From Endomychus coccineus (lineage: Eukaryota; Arthropoda; Insecta; Coleoptera; Endomychidae): 64,000 nucleotides of DNA. This document shows positions 26,301-34,105 of the stretch, piece by piece. Location of the stretch: contig OY294068.1 in assembly GCA_958510875.1 (NCBI GenBank), positions 34,328,297 to 34,392,296 of the forward strand. The letters are read 5' to 3'. The position numbers were made by a program, and so were the translations under genes. The notes beneath the pieces were generated by a model. That model was not told where the DNA came from. It made no database searches and worked only from the letters and a program-made list of their open reading frames with translations. Within the stretch, counting starts at the first letter, position 1, and each line of letters opens with the position of its first letter.

Positions 26301-28963
26301 GAATACGTAATATTGGATCTGATTCGAAAATTAGTGGTTGTCGATTTCACTAACATTAAGCTTTGTATAGAAAAATCAAGCTCGTTGGATTCATCAAACA
26401 ATACATGTACAAGGATTCTGTAGTTGAAATTTGGCTGAAGCGTATCAACATATTTAATGCCGGAGGAAGTTCAATATTGTTTTGCTTCTGATTCAATGTA
26501 ATAGAAACCCGAAAATGAATTGTTAGATTCGTAAGCAGACAATTGCTGGGAAACTATGTTGACGAACGACGAACACGCAAAATGTGGACAGAACAATGGT
26601 GTGAGTCAATTACTCGTATGACAAATGCGTGTGAATCATTTAATTATACTCCGTACATTACTCCATAAATATGTTTTCATTGAAAAGCTTGAAAAATTTC
26701 TAATAGATTAACAATATATAAAACTATGTTTTACATATTCCAGCAACCATAACGGATGAAAAAGTATTTGAGTAAAAAATGTGTTTGCCAATTTTTCTAC
26801 GTTTGCATCAGTCCAAATAAATAGATTTTATTTCGTGGAATACGTGTCTCATTATTCTAATAAAAAAATAAAAACCCATTAAACCACCCTCCAAAACAAA
26901 ACAAAAACGGGCGTTTAGATTTTAAACCCTGCCAAAATCACAATAATTGACTAATTTATCATAAAATTGGTCATATTATCCATATTATTCATATTTTTTT
27001 GAGGGGTCGTTTTAGGGGGTTTTGGAGGGTTGAAATAGGCAATGAGTGATGGCAATAATTTTAAATCTTTATTTGATCTCCAATAAAGTTATTTAACATG
27101 GTGCCATCATGTTACCTTGTAACCCGCAAGTTTTATCCACAAAATGAAAAAAAGAAACATTTTTGGTCCAAATAATGACCAATTACTTGGAAATGGACCG
27201 ATAACTTTTGATGGCATAGGGTATGTTAACAATTGCCAACACCAATGAACATTTTCCACCAGGTTTGGGGTGGTTAACTTGCAGTCCATTTTCGGGTCAA
27301 TTTTAACTGGTTGGCCTGATAAACGCACACGATAAAAAATGATGGCACATGGTGGAAGTCTATAAAAATGGCATGCTCTTCAAGTAACCGCAACTTGGAA
27401 AGGGTTAACCTCCAGTCAAAAAAAAAATGCGGATGCTGTATCTCGATACCTAGCAGCCGGGAAAAATTCGGTCTGTGAGATGAATTGGTCATTGAACCGT
27501 CCTCTAACGATAAACCATAGTGCCATCGGGTTAATGTTCAGACCATCAATATCGCTCTGGCTCCTAGACTATAAGTATTAATGTTTTTGAAAAAACTAAT
27601 TTTTCTATTGTTTCAGTTTACAATAATTATATTATATTTTTCTCTCAAGTTTTCTGTTTTATTTTATTGGTTTGAAATACTTTCGAAACTTTAATTGGAA
27701 AATAAACCATTAAGGGGATCGTCTAGTGTCGAAAATACATGCAGGATTAGCATGAATCCTGAATCTCGGTGCCGAACTTACCGATACAATTTGTGTAAGC
27801 CACGCTACCTGTTTGGTGTAGAAACTACATCCCTCCACTAATCCAATTGCACTCGAATCGAAATGCATACAGTTGTGTATGACGGTTACTGAAAAACCGT
27901 TGCAGAAGGGGGTCAGCTATTGTGGGTAACCGTCACTTTTCATCACACATTAGATAATATGAAAATAAAACATGTTTCTAGAAGTGAACATAAATTACAT
28001 TTCACTTTAATATAAAACTACTACCATCTGAATAAATAGCATAGCTCTTGCTTGTTAAAATTCCATTTCGTTAATATATCATTATAGCGTATACGTATTT
28101 ATAATTTTTCTATTCAAACACTATTGGGTTTATTACAATTAGTTATTCAAACCTGAAACCCTCAATAACGTTTTCTTCTAAGATTACAGTACAATTGCAG
28201 AATTGTCAACTACTCGAATAAAAGCCAATTACAAACAGTAAATTATGTTACAGCTGACTTGTCTTATTTGAAGAAATATGAAACCGAAAGGCAAATGCAC
28301 AATGTACCTACCATGTTGGCCGTTGAAGCCCTGTTCCGTTTGTATAATACAGATTCTGCACCCTTCGTATTTCTGAGAAGTATAGGTTTGCAAGCAACCC
28401 ATGCTTTGAATCCCTTGAAGGTGAGTGTTGTAACCTGTTTCTTATCCGTTGGAGGCAGGTATATTAAACTTTATTATATTCGTGGGATTAAGTAGTGAAG
28501 AATATTTACGCATCTGCCACATCTAATAATGTAGATTTCTCTTGCTTGCTATTGGCAGATATCAATGCGATTCATTGTCTATGTTATTAGGATTTCTAAC
28601 TGTTATATTCTATTACAACTTGTTATGAAATGATTCTCATTAAAATTCATAGAATTTAACCCATATCTAAAATGTAAACCTTCCTCAATACCCTAGAAAA
28701 GTAATTCTCCGTTACTTGGTCAAAATATTTTGAATATAACCGGTACAGTTCAAAATTACAATCGAACAATTTAATAAACAAGCTATAGCGATATTCAACT
28801 CAATTATTGAATATCTATTCGTTTTTAAAACTATCCCCAGAAAAAGTAGGACTGAAATTTTGAATGTTCGATGATTTCTTGTTTTGTGAAATGTTTTTAT
28901 TTTAAATATTTAATTTAATCTATATTTTTTCAGAAAGCAATCATCTCTCATGCTGCTATTTGA
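11273..28963 (+). CDS. COQ6: COQ6, ubiquinone biosynthesis monooxygenase (C-terminal half, 7 exons)
   Basis: FAD-dependent monooxygenase of the UbiH/COQ6 family. In other eukaryotes COQ6 acts in the mitochondrial matrix, in the coenzyme Q complex, adding the C5 hydroxyl to the ring of the ubiquinone precursor. Exons: 11273-11380, 11441-11503, 11744-11851, 11901-12103, 18232-18347, 28254-28420 and 28934-28963. They join in phase with GT-AG borders, giving 264 residues and a TGA. Visible landmarks are VSWNY...[33 protein letters not shown], then the FAD-binding [20 protein letters not shown] and [15 protein letters not shown]. About 200 N-terminal residues, including the dinucleotide-binding GxGxxG, are not in the window as far as I can see. 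The two largest introns are 6.1 and 9.9 kb, filled with mobile elements and one tRNA gene. No disruption is seen in the exons, so the gene looks functional. Confidence 0.93.
11441..11503 (+). CDS. COQ6: COQ6 exon b
   Basis: Twenty-one codons between TTTTCGTAG and GTAAAA. It encodes [18 protein letters not shown], a highly conserved COQ6 stretch. The introns on each side are 60 and 240 bp. Confidence 0.93.
11744..11851 (+). CDS. COQ6: COQ6 exon c
   Basis: Thirty-six codons after TTTTCTTGCAG and before GTAAGA. It encodes [14 protein letters not shown] and the acidic EEL...EDEF region. The open frame continues past the donor by chance, so the unspliced frame 11738-11920 is not a gene by itself. 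Confidence 0.92.
11901..12103 (+). CDS. COQ6: COQ6 exon d
   Basis: 203 bp after a 49-bp intron ending TATTTTCAG. It encodes a variable stretch, then [20 protein letters not shown]. It ends in phase 2 (VAL-V-G) at the donor GTAAGT, and the split glycine codon is completed by the exon at 18232. Confidence 0.92.
12132..13104. mobile_element. Inverted-repeat DNA element, TACCGGGATATC ends
   Basis: Starts TACCGGGATATCAAAAATTA and ends with the complement. The terminal repeats are about 70 bp, through GGTTGTGGAATCTAAAACG and TCTTACTTTAC. TAA is duplicated at 12129-12131 and 13105-13107. Part of the left terminal repeat recurs inside at about 12302-12340. The centre (about 12400-12800) is richer in GC than its surroundings, with GGCGCCGGCC and GGGGCC runs, and has no clear frame. 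A truncated copy of the left end lies at 30484. Confidence 0.85.
13322..13866. mobile_element. Foldback element, TAGTC family, copy 2 (one arm)
   Basis: Right arm only, from the GGGGGATTTGAATAGGCA segment to the terminal GGCTCCTAGACTA. It is closely similar to the right arms of the copies ending at 3086, 25292 and 27571. The left arm is missing, so this copy is truncated. The minus-strand frame 13576-13836 is arm sequence. Confidence 0.88.
15014..15880 (+). pseudogene. Mariner transposase, decayed
   Basis: Reads [19 protein letters not shown] from the ATG at 15014. A helix-turn-helix region follows with deletions, then [20 protein letters not shown]. Next are [13 protein letters not shown] (from about 15331), the first catalytic aspartate in VTLDETW, the second in VFWDAYGI, and a degraded PPYSPD-like end near 15785-15810. 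Several stops (for example after KDA, after IQF, after DLSW) and frameshifts interrupt it. This is the mariner D,D34D family, which inserts at TA. I could not fix the terminal repeats. The element sits in an intron of COQ6 in the same orientation as the gene. Confidence 0.88.
16594..16665 (-). tRNA. tRNA-Asp (GTC)
   Basis: The complement of 16594-16665 is a 72-nt tRNA. The anticodon stem CCCGC/GCGGG encloses CTGTCAC with anticodon GTC. The T arm is CCGGGG-TTCGATT-CCCCG, and box A (TAGTATAGTGG) and box B (GGTTCGATTCC) are intact. A TTTTT run about 4-8 nt beyond the 3' end is a good Pol III terminator. The acceptor stem TCCTCGG/CCGTGGA has one T-T mismatch at position 4:69, where the metazoan consensus has T-G. 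It is probably functional, but the mismatch leaves some doubt. It lies antisense within a COQ6 intron. Confidence 0.93.
16940..17870 (+). mobile_element. LINE fragment, internally deleted RT
   Basis: The RT entry block is degraded, then [16 protein letters not shown] (about 17091-17138) and [16 protein letters not shown] (about 17160-17210), the fingers region of a Jockey/CR1-like RT. A deletion follows, then [20 protein letters not shown] (about 17220-17277). The later open part, 17447-17860, has [35 protein letters not shown] and [14 protein letters not shown]...[15 protein letters not shown]. It is the same family as the minus-strand copy at 7890-8913. It is dead because of stops and deletions. 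Confidence 0.87.
18232..18347 (+). CDS. COQ6: COQ6 exon e (FAD-binding motif)
   Basis: 116 bp after ATACTTTTCAG and before GTAAGC. Its first base completes the glycine codon from exon d. It encodes [20 protein letters not shown], the conserved second FAD-binding motif of the UbiH/COQ6 family, then [14 protein letters not shown]. It ends in phase 1. Confidence 0.96.
18957..19873. mobile_element. Inverted-repeat DNA element, CGTTTTACAGTTCGCAA ends
   Basis: The left end reads AAGACCGTTTTACAGTTCGC, continuing AATTCTTGTTGCAAT. The right end (about 19830-19873) is its complement with one or two changes. The terminal repeat is about 40 bp or more. The interior has no recognisable protein; the + frame at 19407-19595 is unconvincing. 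The target duplication is not clear. The superfamily is unknown to me. Confidence 0.75.
20096..20290 (+). mobile_element. LINE fragment, post-RT region
   Basis: Translates as [20 protein letters not shown], then MYTAIVR and, after a frameshift, YGAVIWCSR...YVTGINLSK. The order W...[11 protein letters not shown]...YGA-VW is the region after the RT core of R1/Jockey-type LINEs. It is short and degraded, and a different family from the fragments at 8 and 17 kb. Confidence 0.65.
20290..20947. mobile_element. Helitron-like non-coding segment (tentative)
   Basis: Contains a GC-rich stretch with GGGGGGCACGGCAGTGCCCC, which can fold as a hairpin (about 20349-20372), then AGTCGAGCGCGAAGC. Such text is common near Helitron or Helentron ends in insects as I remember them. 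It also has the AGAGCTGAAATTTGGTAC type text at about 20645. Placing it just before a PIF1-type helicase fragment supports one degraded element, but I cannot fix the 5' end. Confidence 0.4.
20948..21436 (+). pseudogene. PIF1-type helicase C-terminal fragment, Helitron-like
   Basis: A 162-codon frame whose first half is the end of a PIF1-family helicase. It has [20 protein letters not shown] with QG next, then the [19 protein letters not shown] block (helicase motif VI, with the arginine of ALSR). Then [11 protein letters not shown] and a Lys-rich tail with KKKRKI. The upstream helicase motifs (Walker A and B) are absent, so it is a fragment. In insects such helicases with this exact ending are mostly encoded by Helitron/Helentron elements. 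A host PIF1 gene is unlikely because the piece is isolated in an intron. The real start is not the first ATG. Confidence 0.75.
21481..22260. repeat. 124-bp inverted repeats flanking about 530 bp
   Basis: 21481-21604 and 22137-22260 are near-perfect inverted copies (CCAAGTCTCGATGGAGCTGC on the left, complement on the right). The open frames 21446-21652 (-) and 22073-22291 (+) are the same arm read in mirror image. Between them is a 15-bp-stem hairpin at 21823-21860 (ACAGACGGACTTCTA and near-complement). It may be the non-coding 3' part of the Helitron-like element or a separate insertion. Confidence 0.8.
24030..24062 (+). pseudogene. Penelope-like RT, 5' piece
   Basis: Reads NLPKLYCLP and stops at the start of the foldback copy at 24063. 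The next residues, [14 protein letters not shown], resume just after that element at 25296. Together they give the PKLYxLPKIHKPGNxxRPI signature of Penelope-like reverse transcriptases. Confidence 0.75.
24063..25292. mobile_element. Foldback element, TAGTC family, copy 3 (complete)
   Basis: Complete palindromic copy from TAGTCTAGGAGCCAG to the complement. The arms are about 0.55 kb with a centre near 24630-24720. TAA is duplicated exactly (24060-24062 and 25293-25295). Removing the element and one TAA restores the CCT-AAG-ATT-CAT reading (PKIH) of the Penelope-like RT. This proves the element ends and a 3-bp target duplication. The frames at 24590-24781, 24951-25247 and 25087-25419 are mostly arm sequence. 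Confidence 0.94.
25293..25660 (+). pseudogene. Penelope-like RT, main piece
   Basis: From 25296 it reads [16 protein letters not shown] and [14 protein letters not shown], a stop, then [20 protein letters not shown] (the FDVVSLFTN box of Penelope-like RTs, with its catalytic aspartate, near 25489-25530). It continues with [15 protein letters not shown] and [11 protein letters not shown]. It is cut at 25660 by the hAT-like MITE, and no clear continuation is seen beyond 26158. The copy has stops and small shifts and is dead. Confidence 0.82.
25661..26158. mobile_element. hAT-like MITE, CAGGGCCGG ends
   Basis: Starts CAGGGCCGGACTTAG and ends CTAAATCCGGCCCTG, with inverted GGGGGCCCGTGGGC / GGGGGCCTGTGGGCGG text just inside. 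CAGGG ends and about 0.5 kb length fit a non-autonomous hAT element. The flanks share GTTCTCA (left about 25650-25656, right 26159-26165). This is close to an 8-bp duplication but offset by a few bases on the left. The interior is AT-rich and non-coding. It lies inside the Penelope-like fragment. Confidence 0.8.
26870..27571. mobile_element. Foldback element, TAGTC family, copy 4 (truncated)
   Basis: Has the end of the left arm (CATTAAACCACCCTCC, about 26877), the centre (TTGGTCATATTATCCATATT) and the whole right arm to GGCTCCTAGACTA at 27571. The outer left arm is missing. The minus frames at 27107-27328 and 27274-27492 are arm sequence. Confidence 0.88.
28254..28420 (+). CDS. COQ6: COQ6 exon f
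   Basis: 167 bp after ATGTTACAG and before GTGAGT. Its first two bases complete an alanine codon with exon e. It encodes [20 protein letters not shown], then [20 protein letters not shown] and [12 protein letters not shown], the family's conserved C-terminal region. Confidence 0.95.
28934..28963 (+). CDS. COQ6: COQ6 terminal exon
   Basis: After a pyrimidine-rich acceptor (TATATTTTTTCAG) it reads KAIISHAAI and a TGA. It is short but in phase with exon f, and the position and length fit the end of the family. Somewhat less certain because so few residues are conserved. Confidence 0.8.
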   Translation, partial: KAIISHAAI

Positions 28964-29141
28964 AGCAGAAGATCATCAGCCATTTCTTCTTTTGTGTAAG
29001 AAACTGCAGTTTACTCTGAAAGATTCACTGTTGTAAATTATATCTTAAAATATATATTATTAATGTTGAAATTGTTTAATTCCTTCCACATACCTTCCAT
29101 AAAGTGGAATCAAGATGAATTTATATTCAGAAGTTTCACAC

Positions 29142-29147
29142 AATAAA
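29142..29147 (+). terminator. Poly(A) signal candidate for COQ6
   Basis: AATAAA about 180 nt beyond the COQ6 stop, the first perfect hexamer that I see in the 3' flank. Confidence 0.55.
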
Positions 29148-29641
29148 CTACAAAGGTAGGTAAATATTGAAAGGAAGTTCAATATGATATTGAGTGGCGT
29201 GTCATATAGAACAGGCAAGGTCGGTTTATATTCTTTGTTACTCTCTGGGCCACGTAAACTAGAAGAAATTTACAGTTAACACACAATTACTTGATTTCTC
29301 AATATTCAAACATTTAGAGCCTGAAAAAATTCAAATTTAATAGGTTGTCCAATGAGATCATTTTTTGCTATGTAGACACTAAAATTAAGTTGAGAAAATT
29401 GAATTTTTTGTTAACCAATGAGTTGAATTCCTGAAAACGATTTTCATCGAATTCGTTATTCGGCGGATACTGCATCTAAATAAAATGAAAAATTAGTACT
29501 ATAATACACCTACTATGTTTTGCCTTATTTCTTTTTTAAATCTATGTTTCATATGTTTGTTCTTTATATTTAATTGAACAAGTAAAAACAAAACTAAAAG
29601 AGAAATGAGGCTAAAGTGAGTCAATCCTTTGAATACCATTA
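29148..29641. other. No recognisable gene
   Basis: AT-rich spacer between the COQ6 3' end and the inverted-repeat element at 29642. The minus frame 29499-29783 runs into that element and is not supported. Confidence 0.5.
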
Positions 29642-30192
29642 TAGTCCAGGCAATAAGCCGGGAAAAAGGCCATAATAAAAAAAATATGTAGTAAGCTAGA
29701 ATTTCAAATTTTTGCATTTTGTTCCTAATACCCCATAGATGATTAATGACTATCAAGACCGCGGGGGTCGACCTTTCTACCACCCCAAAACGGGGTTTCC
29801 ACCCCTCAGAGGGGCATTGTTATAAAAAAAATCCAAAAGTTTAGAAAATTAATGAATTAATGGTTTTGGGTCGCTGATCACGATTCCGCAGTTATTTTAA
29901 TCTTCATCAGATTCATTATCAAATTAATTTTCTAAAATTTTATTATGATCATCATAAAACATACTAGGGGTCATTTTCGGCTCTTAATTCATTAATTTTC
30001 TAAACTTTTGAATTTTTTTATAAGAATGTCCCTCTGAGGGGTTGAAATCCTGTTTTGGGGGGGTAGAAAGGTCGACCCCCGCGGTCTTGATAGTCATGAA
30101 TGATCTATGGGGTATTAGGAACAAAATGCAAAAAAATTTTTGAAATTCTAACTTACTATATTTTTTTTTCCGGTTTGTTGCCTGGACTGCTA
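29642..30192. mobile_element. Palindromic element, TAGTCCAGG ends
   Basis: Left end TAGTCCAGGCAATAAGCCGG; right end complementary through TTGCCTGGACT with a small irregularity at the very tip. The arms are about 230 bp (CAAGACCGCGGGGGTCGACC on the left at about 29756, mirrored at about 30072), with a centre near 29880-29985. The mirrored minus frames at 29499-29783 and 29984-30268 are arm sequence. No clean target duplication. The first bases resemble the TAGTC families at 1972 and 5198. Confidence 0.82.
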
Positions 30193-30483
30193 GTCTTAAA
30201 CTTATAATACTTGTTAAAATGTCAAAAATTGTACTTAAAAAATATGATGTGGAACTATCAAATAACAACTTTCAACATAAATTTACTTTTACTTAACAAT
30301 ATCCGTCAGGTACTTTGGAGTGGATTAGATCAATATAAGGAAGAATGCCGACGTTTAATAAAGACAGAAAATGTTATTACATAGTTGTATGATTTACTTT
30401 GAAACTATTTTCAAGTGTTAGGGTCCTAAAACTGAAATTTATTCGAACATTAAGATAATAATTTCTTTCCAAACTATATGATA

Positions 30484-30612
30484 TACCGGGATATCAAAAA
30501 TTATCTTGGTCAAGGGTGGTTGTGGAATCTAAAACGTGTCTTACTTTACGTTTGAAATAATTATGTCACTGTCACACTGACATCTTCAATAACCTACAAA
30601 TTTCATACCTAA
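30484..30612. mobile_element. Truncated copy of the TACCGGGATATC element
   Basis: Starts TACCGGGATATCAAAAATTA and follows the left end of the element at 12132 for about 130 bp (ending near TTTCATACCTA), with few changes. No right end is present. Confidence 0.85.
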
Positions 30613-31427
30613 TAAGAAAAATTCTCAATATAATCTCCATTTTTATGCAAACTGAATAGCTTAGCAGCACTAGCCACTAACTCATTCACAAATGCAATAT
30701 GAATAGTTAAGATAATTGATTACTTTCCCCCAACAAAAACGGCAATAATGGAATTTATAAATGGTTAATAGGTTGACCAACATTTGTTTGGTGTGTTTTG
30801 GAAACATTAAATACCTACCTAGGTAATCATCTAGACAAACTACTATCAATTATCGAAATTAATAAGCGTTGGTCAAACAGAAGATACTTATGCGGAAGTT
30901 ATTTCAGTTATTGCAATATCTGTATCTACCCAATAGAGTTATGTGCTATAAAAAATTAGTTCTCGAAATGCAGGAAATAACAAAACATATTGCTGACCTC
31001 ATTACCATCCCCATAGAAAGAATTAACTAGATGCAATTTCCTACAACGTAATTAAAATTTTGCAAATTTGTATTGGTGTGTAGATACTTATTTTCAGGAA
31101 CAATGAATTAGTTACTATTTTAGACATTCGTGATTTAAAATAAATCAGTGGTGGAAATGACATGTTCCCGATTCCTTGACGTCATTGGCATTATTTCCGA
31201 TCCGAACACATCTAGATAGTTAATACGCCAAAGATTTCATGAAAATTGCTTCATTTTCATTACCATGGAAATTGGTTGAAACAAAATTTATATCAGTTAT
31301 GAGAATTTGGTTTCATGTGATTCAAACATCATTCGTAATTGTGCATTTTTCTTTATAATCGAGTAGAAATCGAGGATCTATATGTTGACTCGTGGCGTAT
31401 GATTACATTTCCTCAACGCGTCTTTGG
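30613..31427. other. Upstream flank of the small gene
   Basis: AT-rich, no open frame that I can support. It probably includes regulatory DNA for the gene that follows, but I cannot assign specific sites. Confidence 0.4.
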
Positions 31428-31435
31428 TATAAAAG
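31428..31435 (+). promoter_or_regulatory. TATA box and probable start site
   Basis: TATAAAAG at 31428. An initiator-like GATCATT sits about 30 nt downstream (about 31456-31462), the normal insect spacing. It predicts a leader of about 200 nt before the ATG at 31667. Confidence 0.65.
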
Positions 31436-31666
31436 AGGTTTGCCCTCGATTTGCTGATCATTGTAAAAGTTGAGTTTATGTGGTATGTAACGTGCTCTTG
31501 TCATCAATTCAGAAATTACTGGGTGTGGTGCAACTGTGAAAGTTCCTGTAGAAGAATTCTCCAACGCATTATTATTTATGAATAATCAATCAGGTGTGTT
31601 TTAATTTATAGTATAAGCACGATTGCTGAATTTGGAGAGATTTTAAACTAATTTTACACCTTCATA

Positions 31667-32155
31667 ATGGGAGTATTAGCAAATAAAAATTACTCTTCCA
31701 TCAGAACATCTGAATTAGCAAATTGGATAGTTGAAGTAAAATCTAAGAAAACAAGTTGCAAACGTCAAAGACGAAAAAATCTCTTCATTGAAGCTGTGTT
31801 AACTAACGCCCTTTCTCGTGCCGAACGTGATTTGCGACAAAAGCAACAAGAAAGAAGGTTAAAGTGGCAGACAATAAAATCCAATATCCACGATGATTGT
31901 ACGGAATCGTCAAAAATTGTTTGGGACGTTCAAACATGTGAAGAACTTAATCGTAGTATAGACAGTTTTATGTTACAATTGAAACATACCGAGAATCCAG
32001 TAACGTCAGTTATTGCTACATGATTTGTTTTAAAAGGCATTGTACCAAAAATGATTTTCTGTGATACTATGTACATTTTTTTATTACAGTACGTACCTGA
32101 GGAACCTTGCGGGGGCAGTCTCGTGGTTCCAGCTTTCCTCAATTCGGTTTGTTAA
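31667..32155 (+). CDS. Unrecognised small two-exon gene
   Basis: Exon 1 is 31667-31999 (111 codons) and exon 2 is 32090-32155, separated by a 90-bp intron (GTAACG ... TTTATTACAG). The joined product is 132 residues. Unspliced, the frame ends after 118 residues. Splicing replaces the tail VTSVIAT with YVPEEPCGGSLVVPAFLNSV and a final Cys. Exon 1 is very basic: KSKKTSCKRQRRKN near residues 26-39, then an Arg/Lys-rich probable helix (RAERDLRQKQQERRLKWQ, about residues 53-70). There is no signal peptide or membrane segment. A TATA box lies about 240 bp upstream. I do not recognise the family. The small size, TATA promoter and basic helix recall small regulatory proteins such as the insect Bearded class, but none of their signature motifs is visible. 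Confidence 0.65.
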
Positions 32156-34105
32156 GTATAAACAATTTTAGTTTACTTGTAAGTCAGATATAGGTATACT
32201 TAATTTTATTTCCAGACAGATATCTTTATAAGATAGTTCATAACGTGATATTATTCTAGTTTAATTCAAATTATAGATACCTTTATGGTATTTTCCTATT
32301 TGACAGTGAGATTTTAATTTAGAATAAGTAAATTAGGTAGTAAATATCACCTACATACAAATTACTGTAACTTTTTGAATTTATTGATTAACTGTAAAAA
32401 AAATTCTAGAATATAATAAATTCAATTGAAATTTACTTGCAGCTTGCATTTCTTTAAAATATCCTTTATGTTCCCATTACTAATTGTTTTGAATTTGCAT
32501 GTGAGCAAGAAGTTGCTGAAGGAGATCGAATTAACAGCTGTTGCCTTCATGAGACGTTATCACTGTAACCACGAATCGCCTGGTTAAATAAGTTGTTCTG
32601 CACATGTTTTGTCGACTGCAATGTTCGTGATATGAATTTACTTCTGTCGTTCAATTACTTAATGAGGTTCTGCAATTGAAAACTGAGGACTGCATTCTGG
32701 GGTAATCGAATATAACCGGTAATGTTGAAGTTATTATTTCTGAACAAATAATCTCTGAAATATATTGAACGATCAAGTATTATTTTGAAGCATTGTATAT
32801 TGTTTGAAATTTTGTTAGAACTCGAGCACTCGAATTTTTAATGATATATGATGCACATTCTAATTACTTGAGTCTAAATAATTTTTCTTGTTTGGAGCAA
32901 ATGTTTCTGGAAGATTAAATATACCTTTTACGTTTCACTGAAGGTTATGTTTGCTTCAAATTTAAATTAAAAGGAATTATGTGAAAATACTAGCGGTCAA
33001 AATATCTTCTATAGGTTGGCAGATATACAGTCTTTGCCGACCGCTGAAATCCACGGAAAATGAAATAGTCCACAGGCGTTCACATTCATCCCTTAACCTG
33101 CAATAATGAATACATGCAGCGGAGAAGAGTAGATGCTAATCTTATAGCCCCGATATTGAGTCTATCCTTAAATTTCAACAAGTAAACTGAGGGAGTTCCT
33201 CCAGTTTTAGACGATTCTGATGGTGTCTATTACAACGGTAATGTACAGTAGTTTTCACTTATGGTTGTGGCTATTGCATTTAATATGCCACTTGATACCG
33301 TATCATCACATCTTTAAGAAATAATTAGAGCAATGGCTGTAAGTGGCCTTTTCTCACATGCTTGCATGTTTTATGTCGAAATACCTTAATTCTACTTGTT
33401 CCTAAGAAAAAAACAAATATTAATAATATCTAAAAGATTACATTGAATAATATAACTTTTTCGATGGTTACTTAGAATTTGCACACTTTTGAGTTAACTA
33501 ATAATTGAATATGTTTTAAATAATTGTGATTGTTGAATATGAGTCTACAAAACTTTTATCCATTTAAATGATTTTATATCATGATCGAGTTATAGTTTTA
33601 CATCTTCAATTTGATAACATTTTTGTTGATTATGCATGACTGTTATGATCTAAGTGTTGCTTTCGTAGACTTGTATGCATCAAACATGTATAAAGTTCAA
33701 ACAACTTCTATCATCTTAACCTTTTCCAACAAGCATGAATTGACTTGCAATTTCATTACATCTAGTCTTTTTAATCAATTTTTCAAATTTGTTATCCCAT
33801 TTTCTTTTGTTTCTAGTTGACAATGAAATTGCAATGTTCTTAATGTTTTGCATCTCTTAATTACTTTGTTTGGGAATATTTCCTCATTAGTAGTCCTAGA
33901 AACAACCGCAGCATTACGATTTTTTTAGAGACAACCATTCAAACTGAATTTTTTTAATAATAACATTTGCAATCTGTACCTGCGACTTGTTATATCTGCT
34001 CTAAATTCTTCAAGCTCTGAGAATACAATTTCCACCATGGATAATTATTAAATTTCCAGTCTGATTGAAGGGTTAGAAGAATTATAAATGCTTTGAAGAA
34101 TTATA
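32156..34105. other. No recognisable gene
   Basis: AT-rich intergenic sequence following the small gene; its poly(A) site must lie here. The + frame at 33611-33820 is AT-driven and unsupported. Confidence 0.5.

Larger units (their letters stand above)
18348..28253 (+). other. COQ6 intron of 9.9 kb, transposon-rich
   Basis: Intron from GTAAGC to ATGTTACAG. It contains an inverted-repeat element, LINE, Helitron-like and Penelope-like fragments, two foldback copies and a hAT-like MITE, each listed separately. The stretches 18348-18956, 22266-24020, 26159-26869 and 27572-28253 show only AT-rich sequence with no gene I can support. Confidence 0.85.
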
